From Sanguinoderma infundibulare (Eukaryota; Basidiomycota; Agaricomycetes; Polyporales; Polyporaceae): a stretch of DNA of 64,000 bases. Within the stretch, counting starts at the first letter, position 1. Each line of letters begins with the position of its first letter. The position numbers were made by a program, and so were the translations under genes. This document shows positions 1 through 11,367 of the stretch, piece by piece. Below the pieces are notes generated by a model. The model made no database searches, was not told the DNA's origin, and saw only the letters and a program-made list of their open reading frames with translations. Where the stretch lies: the NCBI GenBank assembly GCA_032821775.1, contig JAVLRN010000003.1:124001-188000 (forward strand), written 5' to 3'.

Positions 1-641
<641 letters not shown>

Positions 642-1910
642 TCATCGTGATGTGAGGTATGCTCTGGCGTCCTCGCGTTCGACTACGACCACGACCGCGA
701 CCGTGTATGATCGAAGTACAATTACGACAGCAAAGCGATAACCATAACTGCAAATGAGCAACTGGACGCAGCGCCGCCGCGAACCGTCACTGTTTCTGCG
801 ACGCGCGGCCCTGGGCCTTGTCGCGAATTCGAGCAAAGGCTTAAAAACCGCCCGCTCTTGTTCCGCTTCAGGCTCTGGTTTGGGCGTCCCGACGGCTGTG
901 CTCTTCGAAGAAGAGGCGGCGGCGGTTGTCTCGCCCGACGCGCCAAGGGACTGGGGATCCTCGTTCTCCTGGAGCTGGACGGCACATAGGACTGGGGCGG
1001 GGGCTGCTTTGCGTGTGCGTCGGCCCTGGCCCTTCCTCATCGTGAGGGTATTGCGCAGCCGTCTGCAGGACTCCGACGCCGGCCGCTTCCGCTTCGCATC
1101 CGCGGTATCCGAGTCATCGCCTTCGTTCCCAGTGCCCTGTCGGCGCTGAGACTTCTTTTCCTTCTTCTTTCCTTGCGGTGCACGCTCTTCCGGCGGAGGT
1201 TTCGGGACGCGCTGCCCTGGGGCGATGGGTGATAACCCCCCGTGCAGGACGTGCAGGGCTGACTTGGCCGTCTCCACATCGATCCAAGCGATGCCCTGAG
1301 GGACTGTAATCCGCTTGAGTTCCGCGTCTACATGGCGAGCGAGGAGGGGGTGGAGGTGCAACATCAGCGTCGCCGCTGACCCTACGACCCAAACCGTTAA
1401 GGGAAGGAGCAAATACTCACCGACTACCCTCTGGACCACTTCGGCCGTCGCCTGGAACGCCCCCTTTGCCCAGAAGGCCCAGTGAGCTTTGTGATCCCTG
1501 TCAACGAATGCCTTAAGCGCGGCCAGCGCGAATACCGCCTCCGCCCCGGGCTGGCACACCGACACGTGCTCCAAAACGGGAGCCAGTGCAGCCTGGACGT
1601 CCGCGACGCCGCCGTGTATGCGCCGCCACCACGTCATGGTCGGGTCCTTGTGGCCGGTGTGCCAAGCGTCGGAGGTACGGCTGCCGACTGTAAACGCCTT
1701 TTGCTCTTCGGTGAGGAACTTGTGGACAGACCACCGACGGAAGTGGATTACGAAAGGATGGTTGGCCGAGATGGTACCGTCATCCATGATGCCCTGCCTG
1801 CCTGGCACTTCCCGGGCGATATACAGGGGGTACTTGTCGTAGGACGTTGCTGTCGATGTCGACGCGACTGGAGCAGGGGCGAAGGAGCGGGTGGGGGATG
1901 AGCTCGCCAT
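642..1910 (-). CDS. Uncharacterised protein with basic, low-complexity C-terminal half
   Basis: I do not recognise this protein. I chose the methionine of MASSSPTRSF as start; the frame stays open upstream to a methionine at 1997. Residues about 40-215 (numbered from this start) look folded and are rich in Trp, His and Ala (for example FVIHFRRWSVHKFL and MTWWRRIHGG). After that comes a hydrophilic part with Lys/Arg clusters (GKKKEKKSQRR, KRKRP) that could act as nuclear localisation signals, then a Ser/Ala/Glu-rich tail. A stretch starting GTGAGT and ending GTAG (about 1424 down to 1386 on the minus strand) is 39 nt, a multiple of three, so it could be either a very short intron or 13 coding residues. 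The extreme C-terminus is a Val-rich run that may not be translated, for example if a 3' intron exists. The neighbouring genes give no functional hint. Confidence 0.5.
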   Translation of the reverse strand: MASSSPTRSFAPAPVASTSTATSYDKYPLYIAREVPGRQGIMDDGTISANHPFVIHFRRWSVHKFLTEEQKAFTVGSRTSDAWHTGHKDPTMTWWRRIHGGVADVQAALAPVLEHVSVCQPGAEAVFALAALKAFVDRDHKAHWAFWAKGAFQATAEVVQRVVGEYLLLPLTVWVVGSAATLMLHLHPLLARHVDAELKRITVPQGIAWIDVETAKSALHVLHGGLSPIAPGQRVPKPPPEERAPQGKKKEKKSQRRQGTGNEGDDSDTADAKRKRPASESCRRLRNTLTMRKGQGRRTRKAAPAPVLCAVQLQENEDPQSLGASGETTAAASSSKSTAVGTPKPEPEAEQERAVFKPLLEFATRPRAARRRNSDGSRRRCVQLLICSYGYRFAVVIVLRSYTVAVVVVVEREDARAYLTSR

Positions 1911-1997
1911 GACAGTGGTTAGGAGGGGCTGTGGGCGTGGATATGACAAAGCGGGTGCGCCAAATTCTGAATTATTCCGGGAACGTGGTGCGACCAT

Positions 1998-2771
1998 AGG
2001 CCATCTACCCAGCCCTGATTATCTTCATCGTGGCACTCACCTGGTCTCCAATCGAAGGTTTCCTCGCATACAGCAGCCAGAGCGTTTGAATTCTGACGAA
2101 TTTTGTGGTCAGTGCCATCAATTGGCTAGCAGGGAGAATGAATAGCTTCGATAGTCATGACCCTCCCAGTCCGATGGGACTTTCGGCTTCAGATTCTACA
2201 TCGCAAAGTCATGAGGGAAGCCAGATGGACGATCTATCGAAGTCGACCGTGGAGCGAGAGAAGGTGATCGTATGAAAGGCGGTGCCCTTCCGTGCGTTCA
2301 CCATCGGGAGGGTGGGAGCGGATGTGCAATGGAAGGAGGATGCGGTGGAGATCATCCCTCTGGAGGCGATGCGGATGTACCAGCACCTCCAGCCGACGTT
2401 CTAAAGTCAACTCGGTGTAGCGGCACGCCGATTGGCCCTGTTTTGCACTTCGGCGTCCTTGTGCCTACCTTGGTAAAGATATGTCTTGATCCCGACTGCA
2501 ATATTAAGCGTCACTTGAGAATATGTGCAGCGGATGTCTGCTACAGCGGGTATGCATCGGATAGAAAGAGAGCGGCTGGCGCCTGGAACCAACAAACGAA
2601 GGAACACGTATGAAGTGAGTACCAAACGATCCATGCAGCCTGACTGAAGGTCAACTTGAAAGAGCATTTAGAACGCCGGACAAAGGGATGAGCGAGCCTG
2701 AGTACAAACACATCCTTTGAGGTATGGAAGTGATCATCATAGTTGAGTAAGATTTGGCATTCGCCACGATA
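1998..2771. other. No gene seen
   Basis: Intergenic stretch of moderate GC between two minus-strand genes. The longest frames (80-110 codons) have no conserved look. The right end may hold the 3' region of the membrane-protein gene. Confidence 0.4.
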
Positions 2772-4436
2772 CTATACGTCCCTGTAAGACTCATATACTA
2801 ACCTCTCACCATGTGGACTTGAAGCTTGCATTGGTCCTCTGATATCCAAGACTTGGGATGGTGGTCGCACGAATACTAAGGGCTTGACAGGCTCCTTGAC
2901 AGGTGGCGCAGACCACCCGAGCAAGTTTGGGACCATGGTAGACCGGCGGGTGGAGACACTATGAACGACGTCGCTCTCCGAGCGACTGTTCAGAGCGACG
3001 ACCACAATGATGATCGTTGGATAGATAGCCTGATCGTCACATCTTATACATCAGTCACAAGGTCGAAATGGTGCCAGGCAATTAGTAAATGGCTCACAAT
3101 GATGATTGGCAGGCCCCCTGCGGATAATGTCTCAAACGCGACCATAAAGTAGAACCAGGATTTGCGGGAGGTGAAAACGGTGACGTCGGTCTCGCCTATT
3201 GAATGACATATGATCTGATATGTGAGGGTACATATCTGCGAGTGGCGGTCAGTCCAAGTGGCCGAGAACCACATATGCTGTAACGTACCCAAATGACGCA
3301 ATATGCCACTCCGGACTCGGCAAGTAGGGCGAGGACTCGAATGCTGTCCAATTTGCCAGACGTAGTCCTTAAGTACTTGCGTAAGTGACGTCTGTGAACC
3401 CTGGACCGTTACAGGAGGTTGCCAATGTGCCACTACCTTGGAGACAGCAGATGAGCTTACCATGCTTTGTACGTGATGAGACCTGTTGCCAACACGTTGG
3501 AGCCGATGGTCAACGCATCGCCCACAATGCCCCAATTGTCTACAACAAAGAACGAGCCGATGGACAGTGTTCGAAAGCCGGATAGCGTCGTGATCTTGTC
3601 GCCAAGAGCGATTGATAATGTCGAGGGCGAATGATGAGTACAAGTGGAGATCGTGGCCAAAATGCGCAATGCTTGATCCCGGGCCCGATTCGGTCAGTGA
3701 GATCGCAAATAACCCATGAATGTAGAACTTGTACTGACCTACCGGCGGTAGGACCGTGACGATTCCTAGCACCCCGATGCGACGTTTCCCTAGCCAGATC
3801 GCATACGCTCTCCACCAAACGATTGCGTCCCCCAATGCAATCTGTACACGAATTTAGACGTGAGCATTCTCATGGTGATGCCGCAGACCAAGACGACATG
3901 GCACTTACGTTAATGGTGAGCGCAGAGCTCCACGTGCAACGCTGCAGCTGGCGTCCGTTCCGCCGTGGAGACAGCAGCGTGACAGGTTCGCACGTATGGT
4001 TGTTCTGATCCGAGATGCACGGCAGGCCTGATGACGAGATTACCTGTTCCAGCTCGGCTAGGATGTTGAAGAGTGCTGCGGCCCAGTGGATAGTCGTGGA
4101 CACGAACATGGCGAAGACGATGCATAAGAGGATCCTTGTTCCCCATTTCTTCAGCCCACGTCGTCTAGGTTAAACCGAGTCAGTACCCGTCGTTAATATT
4201 TCCAATTGAGCATAGAGATTGTGTAAAAGCACGCACGTTAAAGATAACACAGAGAGGGACATGCAGACAAAGAAGACTCCTAATAATCGGGACATGAGAC
4301 GAACCAAGGAAGGCAGATATGGCTCCGTTCACTTACCATACATGCCCGTCATAAGCAAGATGTTTGCCATTCGCCCGAGGAGACCGATAGAAATGGCTCC
4401 CACCTCGTTTGGGGGACCGTTTGATGTATTTGACAT
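2772..4436 (-). CDS. Multi-pass (about 7-TM) integral membrane protein, Agaricomycete family
   Basis: This is a multi-exon gene read on the minus strand. Exon 1 (4337-4436) starts MSNTSNGPPNEVGAI. It joins in phase to a hydrophobic exon (VFFVCMSLSVLSLT), then to a basic loop RRGLKKWGTR and a second helix (ILLCIVFAMFVSTTIHW). Later exons give INIALGDAIVWWRAYAIW, DALTIGSNVLATGLITYKAW, a short VLALLAESGVAYCVIW segment, and a last exon (from 3029) starting AIYPTIIIVVVALNSRS and followed by a hydrophilic tail. The pattern of D-AIVWWRA, LAT-LI-YKAW, LLESG-IYC-IW and IYPTIIIVLVAL is typical of a large receptor-like membrane protein family expanded in mushroom-forming fungi, usually annotated as hypothetical. 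Its ligand and function are unknown to me. The middle exon borders (about 3150-3960) are approximate. The exact C-terminus could change if a last intron exists near 2800. Confidence 0.7.
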
Positions 4437-5440
4437 TGTCTGGATAGTGGCTGCGTGAAAAGGTGGGAGGGTGAGCAGAGGAACGGTGCGGTCTTTTTGA
4501 AGTCCCCATGGGGGAGAATGTCCATCAACTCCCACTCTTTCGCCCTGGCACACCACAGCCTGCGACTTGACGCCAGGTCCGCATCCTTCGGGTCACGTCA
4601 GTTCGAGTCACTATGGATGCCTTATTGAGAGCACCCACCTGACTAATTTTCCCTCCTTTTTCCCACTCTCCGCGTCGACGCCAACCAATTGTCCGTTAAA
4701 CGACGCCTAATCACCTCGTCGACAGCCATGCCCAGGCTTCACAATGGAAAGCTGCCCTGAGTGACGCTGAGCGCATCTCGCCGTTCTCCAATAGAATAGT
4801 GCAACGGGCACCCATACGCATTGCAGACATACAGACGTTCGATGCAGGGGATACGTGCAACCCCGAGCATGATAAAAGGACCATCGTTTTCCCTTGCAGG
4901 AGACATAACTATACTGTGCGGCTGCATATCAGTTGCATCAGTATGTGGATTCGCCATAGGCAGAGTACGACCCATCGGATACTCGAATAAGTTCCATCAT
5001 AAGGAACATCCCCAAGAGGCGACGAGAAGGGTCGCAGCCGAGTTAGAACTGCGACTTACGATCGCAGTACCCGCAAGTGGATGGCGTCAAACCACATATC
5101 CAATGTCAGCATGACAGGGCCGACCGCCCGCTGCCTGATTTCTGTCGAAGGCATCAGAAATACCGCCGACCAGGCGGTTCATGCACACCGATGAGTTCCC
5201 TGGGATCTGTTAATCTCACCGTGAATGACGGCAGGAATGTGTACATCATGGCCCTGCAAAAATATCGACATGACGGTTTGCTAGTCAATGCTAATTCGAG
5301 ACTCACAATACTCGTCGGACGGATGCGATCGTGTTGAAGAGGGCGAAGGTCCCGGACTACTCGGAGCTGAAATTACATCCACGTTCAATGTGAGGAGAGC
5401 GACCACGACCTGTTCATCCTCGTTGGTTACATGCGTTCTG
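4437..5440. other. No supported gene
   Basis: This contains the upstream region of the membrane-protein gene and then sequence with many stops in all frames. Some minus-strand fragments around 5100-5350 vaguely resemble membrane-protein exons, but I cannot assemble them and leave them uncalled. Confidence 0.3.
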
Positions 5441-5447
5441 GCATCCA

Positions 5448-5789
5448 GTGCGAGAAGAAACGTACATCATGACGGATAATTTGCGCGAACGCTGGTCGCA
5501 GGTGTTCCGTACTGAGCACTTCAGATGGAGCCCGGAATTGAGGAAGGAGTCGTTGGGAAGTCGCACTCGAACGGTGACACCCGATGTGGCAATGGACAGC
5601 CACGAACACAATACGAACAAACAGCGGCACAGCCATTTCCCGGGCGAAAAGTTGGCGACCACCACGGAGATGGACTCGGATGTCGACGCGCTGTGCTCCA
5701 CTATTCGGGACTCCCTCCCTGATGTGAAGAGGATACGGGTGCACATGCAAGGGCATGGGACACAAGGGGATGTTGTGGTCGAGGCATAG
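5448..5789 (+). pseudogene. Relic of F-box-like protein, C-terminal end
   Basis: The last 39 codons (5671-5789) read MDSDVDALCSTIRDSLPDV and continue to GDVVVEA and a stop. This matches the C-terminal exon of the intact F-box-like genes at 32.5 and 34.7 kb (MDVDALCATIRDSLPDVERI; ...GTQGDVVVEVKG). Upstream of this the frame no longer resembles the family and no N-terminal F-box portion is present, so only a decayed 3' end remains. In mirror image it sits where the F-box gene at 34.7-36.1 kb sits in block B. Confidence 0.6.
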
Positions 5790-5849
5790 GGTAGGTAGGC
5801 TGGGAACTATACCGACATGGTCATAACTTTCGGAGCCTGGTGATCATTT

Positions 5850-6260
5850 GAATACCACAAACGTGCATGTTCAAGTTACGACACCCACGTCACTGGTCTA
5901 CGTGTTCCGAACGTTCTTTCAGAGGTCGCATCCTCCTCGCCGTCAAATGCAGCCTTGTACGTTGCTTCATCTTGAACGTACCGTGTCATCCAAAGGCAGC
6001 TCTAAGGTGGCACGCCTGCAGTCACAGCCCGGAATCGAACTTACCAGCAGGCGCCTTTGCCACTCCTTCTGCGATGACGGATATTTGTGGTGGCGACGCT
6101 CGGTCTCGTGAAGAGGCCGAGGACCAAAGCTTGAGCTTCGCCGGCTGATTCGGAGTCGAGCTGAATGTCAACACGCCGCGGCGTCAGACCAAGACCTTTG
6201 ACAAGGGAAAATAGTGACACTCACGTCGCGCGATGGTAAGAATAGTTCTCTGCGTCGAGG
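5850..6260 (-). pseudogene. Relic of 2OG-Fe(II) oxygenase, C-terminal part
   Basis: On the minus strand a piece reads AEGVAKAPAGKFDSGL followed by a stop, preceded by a fragment with GLFTRPS. It aligns with FFTRP...AEAVAKAPAGKYEPGV of the intact oxygenase at 30.2 kb. The rest is unreadable. It lies just downstream of the intact oxygenase at 6.7-8.1 kb, in the same orientation, like the relic at 34.2 kb in block B. Confidence 0.5.
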
Positions 6261-6708
6261 CAGGCCGTCGACACCTCATGATGGGTCTACCCGTTTCCTT
6301 AGCTCTGCGAGCTTGACAACTTTCGCTGGCTGCAGAACTTGAGGCATTTCGATGCACGCCAGGTTCGTGTACGCCCGCGCCATCAACAGACAGGTAAGGA
6401 ATAGACGTCAGGAGGCACGCGAGTGGCGCGATCGTCGCCCTCTTTGGATGATCGTCACCCCTCTCGTACCCTCGGACCCGTAGGTAGTAAGATCAATAAT
6501 AACAGCTATAAGGGACCGATCCAACAGGTTTTGGCGTTGATGACATGTAGTCCACGACTACATTATAATGACCAAATCATGAAGACTCACCACAGTGAGA
6601 CTCCGACGCATCCCGATACGCGCAAGACAACGACCGTCAAACCGCAGTTGATTCCGCTCATCGTTAACGAGTATTCATACATGAAATGGCTTCGGGGCTA
6701 GGGGCCCG

Positions 6709-8141
6709 TCAGGTAGATCGATCCCCAGGGATGACAGTATCTGCGGTCCACAGTCGAACCATCTCACTCTCTGGGTCCTGCAGATAGGCGTCAGCCGCTC
6801 GCACCGTACTCCGTGCCATGATAAAATAGAAGGCGTACGTTGTAATGAGCAGGCTGCAGTGCCCCCATCCGCCTAGTCAGCCACTCCGTCGCCGTCATCC
6901 CAGGCTCGTACTTCCCCAGTGGCACCTTCGCGATCGCCTCCGCGATCATCACGCTCTTCTCTCCCCGGTGTCGAAGCTCGACGGTGTCGTTCGGGCGCGT
7001 AAAATACCCCAAAGACCAGCGTTCATACTGAGCTTGATCCTTGGGAGGCGGGCTACACGCACGAGAGTAGACGTTAAGAATGCACGAAGATTCGGCAGGA
7101 AGTTAGAGGGAGAGCGACTGACATGACGCGATGTATATTGGAGCGCAAGATGCCGCCGCTGAAGATATTCAGGGCGGAGCCGATGTTGCAGATGGCGTGC
7201 CCTGGCAGTGGCTATATTCGCAAAGTGAACATGAGCTCGCGCGGGGTTCTCACGAACAACGCTCACCTTGACATAGCACCACTGGTCGGAACCCCGTGGG
7301 AGGACTTGCAGGCCTCCCAAAGTGTTATGAAGGAATGTCTAGGGAGGCACGGTGAGAACCAAACAGTGGCGAGGCCAAAATGCTTACCAGAGACCCGATA
7401 TCCGTGTGCGCATTTACGAACGGCTTTTCCTCGGCCACAGGGTGCGGAGGGGCACGGATGAAGCGCGTGAGGCACCCGCTGTGTTCCCGCGCCTTGTGGA
7501 ACTCCGCGAGCGCACCCCCAGGGAGCCCGAGCTTGTCGTTCAGAACGTCAATGAGGAAGAGGTTGATCGCCAGCGACTTCTCGACGAACGGCTTGATCGT
7601 CGACTCCATACGTGCATTGACGGTGGAGGGGTAGGTGCGGCGCGCGACGGCCGGCCAGGCGAGAGCGTCGTCTTTGGCGATGTTCATGAACTCGGTGACG
7701 TCGGGGGTGCGGTGTCCATCTATGTTCTGAGCTCCCGCGCATTTGTAACTACAACAAAAGAGGAAGTGTGTGTGTGTGTGGAGAGTCGGATGGGACGATG
7801 GGAGAGGAGACTCACCCAAACGCACCGCCATCAACTTGCCCAAACCTGTTCTTCTCTTCGAGAAGCAGGGTCATCGTCTCGCGTCCGGTCTCGAACATAT
7901 CATCTATCCCGTCTACGCCATGGTTTTTGAGGCTAGAGAACAACACGATTCGTGGCCCGGAGTCGCAATCAGGTTGAGAATGACAGAATACGCACTACCA
8001 GAACCCCAGCTCCGTCGCGCCCTTCCAAAGCTTATCAATATCTTGCTCGTCACCGGCCTTCACCAGTTGGTAGTCGACAACTAGTAGGGGACAGGTACGG
8101 ACGTCGTCTGGGAATGGCGGGTATGACATGAGTCCAGCCAT
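6709..8141 (-). CDS. 2-oxoglutarate/Fe(II)-dependent oxygenase, isopenicillin-N-synthase-like (copy A)
   Basis: Seven exons join in phase: 7996-8141, 7816-7932, 7388-7748, 7267-7338, 7123-7211, 6839-7052 and 6709-6777, giving 355 residues, a normal length for this family. The start is MAGLMSYPPFPDD, about 45 nt after a TATA-like site. The N-terminal DIOX_N-type part has ELGFWYLKNHG. The catalytic jelly roll carries the iron ligands in AHTDIGSL (His, Asp) and SNIHRV (distal His), and ERWSLGYF supplies the R-x-S that binds 2-oxoglutarate. GGLQVL and WCYVKPLPGHAICNIG are also family hallmarks. The family oxidises small molecules or hormones with O2, 2-oxoglutarate and ascorbate in the cytosol; the substrate cannot be told from sequence. 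Every internal exon matches the copy at 30.2 kb in length (146, 117, 361, 72, 89, 214). Intron 2 contains a (GT)n run. No biosynthetic core enzyme lies nearby. Confidence 0.88.
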
Positions 8142-8183
8142 GTTATCGGCGAATTGAAGCACCAGTGCGACGTACCCCGACAG

Positions 8184-8192
8184 ATTTATATA
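8184..8192 (-). promoter_or_regulatory. TATA-like box of 2OG oxygenase copy A
   Basis: The minus strand reads TATATAAAT about 43 nt before the chosen ATG (8141). The same nine bases occur at almost the same distance before the ATG of the second copy (30192-30200), which supports both the promoter and the start choice. Confidence 0.5.
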
Positions 8193-8379
8193 CATGTATG
8201 ATCTGATATGTGGATCAATCTCAGAACCAGGGGTCTCCTGACCTAGAGTTTAGTGGATACCCACGGTGGCAGCAGCGTTGGGCAATCGAGTACGAATCCT
8301 CGAATTGCCGGGGCCGAGGCTCTTTTCACGGAGCACTTTGGAATCTCGTTTTAGACAGGGCGGTAGACGAGACGAGCCC

Positions 8380-9250
8380 CGTGCTGCCTCTTCATCATCC
8401 AGTGCCTTGTCATTTGCCACAGAGTGCTCAATCTTCTCCGTACTTCCCTGTTTCGGCGGTCTTGACGCTCTTCTCTGCCCGGTGTGGCGTGGTCTGGGCA
8501 CGTGTATTACGTCGAAGAATAGGGCTACCGTGCATGGTTCTTCGGAAGCTAGCTATATGAATGCTTCGTTGAGCGGAATGGAAATTCAACAGCGAAAAAT
8601 CGGTGGCCAACGTCACGCGATGAACCTTCGGACCAAGCATGCTGCAGCTGAACATACTCAGGGCATCGCCGGCGTAAAGTACCAGGTCGTAGGAATCTGC
8701 AGAAGGATTTGCAAGTGACCAATGCTATGGAGTGGCGACTACATCGTAGTATGAGAGCCAGACCATAGTAAAAACGCTACGTCCTCACTCACCAACGGAC
8801 CATAATCAGCGTGTGCCTTCGGAGATCTCAGACACAGGCTGTGGAGGGGTGCGACGTGCCGGGCGCTGCACTCGCTATGTTCCTGCCCTTTGTCAGGCTG
8901 CACCTCTGCAGACCGGCCTGTTGATTTAGACGTCAATAAGAAACCGGCTAACCGCGAGAGACTTATCGACCAACGGGTTGATGACTCTATGCTGGCATTC
9001 ATACAGGAGGGATGCGTGCAAGCGGGCGATGGCCGGCCGCAGCGCGAGGGACTCGGCGCCATCGCAATAGTCATCGTCTACCTGAACTCCGGTTCCTCAA
9101 ACCACAATCTGGAATGTAACGCTTGAAATGCAGAATATATTGCAGGCGAGATAAGCCTCACCCAACCGAAGGTCACGTTCTCCCTGCTCGAACCTATTCT
9201 CCCCTCGACTAGAAGCAGCGACGCCATTGGCTTGGCACCATGGTTTCAGA
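8380..9250 (-). pseudogene. Decayed 2OG-Fe(II) oxygenase copy
   Basis: Scattered minus-strand pieces match the intact oxygenases in the expected order: NASIESSTRWSISLSRLAGF (cf. NARMESTIKPFVEKSLAIN), HADYGPLV (cf. HTDFGSLV; the first two ligand residues His and Asp are still readable), SMFSCSML (cf. NIFSGGIL), and HRAEKSVKTAETGKYGED (cf. HQAEKSAKIAEAVAKAPAGKYEPG). The reading frame changes repeatedly and stops intervene, so it is not functional. It lies upstream of copy A in the same orientation, as the relic at 29.3 kb does relative to copy B. Confidence 0.65.
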
Positions 9251-9775
9251 GGCGTTGATATGCTGACGAGTGGCAGAATAAAACAGGTTCGTGTTCGAAG
9301 CCGAGATAAATCAAAGCGAAGGACTAGATTCTCTAGGGCAGTCGCAAACGGTTGAGAACAAAAAGCGTAGCGCCAGTCACGTCATCGGCAAGCTCGTTTT
9401 GGAAATACAAGCGCCCACGATGATCGATCAGCCTATCACTAGCCTGGCCCCCTTGTTCAAGCTTGTTCAAAGCATGACGAAGGGATTTTGACGAACCGTC
9501 ATTTAACCACTCACACAAGTCAGAACAAAGTTGCATGGAACGTAGGTGCGTCGTCCTACTAATGCGCTTTCTTCAAATCATTGCTCTCGATTCCGTGGCC
9601 TGAGGATTAGTAATTTCACCGTTATTCCCCTCCTCAGTTTGCATATAAGTCCTTGGAAATCTCTCCGCATCCCCGCACAATAGTTCTGAAACATCAGATG
9701 AGTTGGCTCCGAAATGCTTCAAACATCTACTGATTCGTCCGACATAGCAGTGGTAGCGCCACTCATTCGGCGATC

Positions 9776-10726
9776 ATGGACAAGTCGGCGCTCAACATCG
9801 ACATCCTCCCTGTTGATTCTTTCCTTGGCGGACGACTCGCCCACGAAACTGGCATTGATGTCGACATCCAAAGTGCTCTATAGAGAAGGCGGAAAATTCT
9901 TCCTCAAGACCACTCCCGTCTGGATCAACTCAGAGCCGCAGCTGCCGTCTTTCCTCCAATTCATGAACGCAGATCAGTTCTCTCGAATGCGTCACTTGCG
10001 CTGCCTCGCCCTCGCCATCGAAAATCCTTCAGGACAAGTCACGGAGTCACTCGAGAACATGTTCAAACGCCTCGCCCCGGTCTCTCAACTTGAGAGTTTG
10101 GAAGTTTATCACCTGGAGGACTTTCTCTGTGCTCACCCTCCCCTGTCCCACGCCATCTCCGAGCTGACCAGCCTTCAGCACATCTTCTTTGGAACCGTTG
10201 GTATACGCTCACTCAAGATGCTCGAGTCAATGCGATCGAACTTGGAGTCGGTGGATATCGAGTTAAGCGCGCGATCCCTGCCCGATGGGGACATGACACA
10301 GCTCCTTCGGCAATCCTCCTCTAGCCTCCGCTCGCTGCGCGTTTCCTACGGCTTCGACACTGCAGACACGCAAGACCGTCCTCGTTACCCCGTCATGCGC
10401 TCCCTCACCCTCAAGAATACGTACTCTCCCATCACCTGGCACTGCGTCCGTGGGTTGGATCTCCGCGCCGGGAACGGAACGCGGGGAAGCCTTGGTGTGG
10501 GACGGACAAGTGCCTGAGAGCCCCCGCCAGAATATCATGGCGGCCCCGGGAAGGTCTGTTATATGTCCCTAATCTCCTAACGGCCGACGAGTCCCTCCTC
10601 TCCTTTGCTTCTTCCTTCCTTTCTCCAGCCGTTCTCCGACGACCCCCATGGTCGGCCTCGCGCCCTCGGACGTTCCGCGATGTGGACAAGAAGCGAGACA
10701 CGGCTCTTGTCGAGCTGGAGGCGTAG
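9776..10726 (+). pseudogene. F-box-like gene with frameshift and large internal deletion
   Basis: It starts MDKSALNIDIL, then carries one extra C in a C-run. This shifts the frame, and the family sequence resumes in another frame as LLILSLADDSPTKLALMST. From there about 220 residues follow the family (KVLYREGGKFFLK, MRHLRCLALAIENPSG, SPITWHCVR). At about 10450 the homology breaks where intact members continue AFPNL. It resumes only at the very end (RDTALVELEA, stop at 10724-10726), so most of the second half is missing. Members with full length have about 456-461 residues in two exons. The truncated minus-strand copy at 26.2 kb is its mirror partner, next to gene X in both blocks. Confidence 0.75.
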
Positions 10727-11367
10727 TCTCTGATTTCGACGCAGCCGTGGCGCAACACCTTTTGCGCCTTGATGTCGTTTGCCTATGAAGGCCTATGCAC
10801 CATTAGACAGGGTATACCTCGAGGTTTCGTTATTTATTTATACAGAAGATACCTGCACTCCTCTCGTGGTGTGCTCGATCTGGGTCGTCGGCTATTGTAA
10901 GTTGCGTCATCGAAAGTCAGGATAATCCTTATCTCGATCGCGCGCTTATTATGACAGGACGCATCCAATTTTCGCTGCTCCCTCACCTTCAGCCTTGTCT
11001 GCGATTTCACACTGGCTCAAACATTGTAGCTTCTCCGACATCCAAGCATCATGCTCGTTTACAACACTCTGGATCTGCGGATGCGGCGGCTCGCTTCGCT
11101 GTGAGGCACGCTCGACTGTCCGCCGCACATACGTCACAATCAAAGGCGGACGGCTCGAGATGGTTCTCATCGCGGCTTGCAAGCCAGTACTCTTGCGGCC
11201 GATTCGGGTGGCGGCTGATAGTCAGCCTCTGCTCAGAAATGCTTCTTATTTTAAGCTGCCTTTCGTCTCTCCCCAAGTTCGTCATGCTCTTTCATCTTCC
11301 CGGTATCTCCCCCTCCGTCTCCACCGCATCTTCAGCCGACACTCCACGCCATTCGCTTCACTCCAAG

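Noticed and set aside
6709..8141. Secondary-metabolite gene cluster around the 2OG oxygenases
   Set aside because: No polyketide synthase, NRPS, terpene cyclase or P450 is visible; the neighbours are F-box and WD40 genes.
10951..11367. Upstream extension of gene X to a 423- or 471-residue protein
   Set aside because: The upstream parts of the two copies differ by indels and frame, while the 284-residue part is free of indels; the later start fits both copies.
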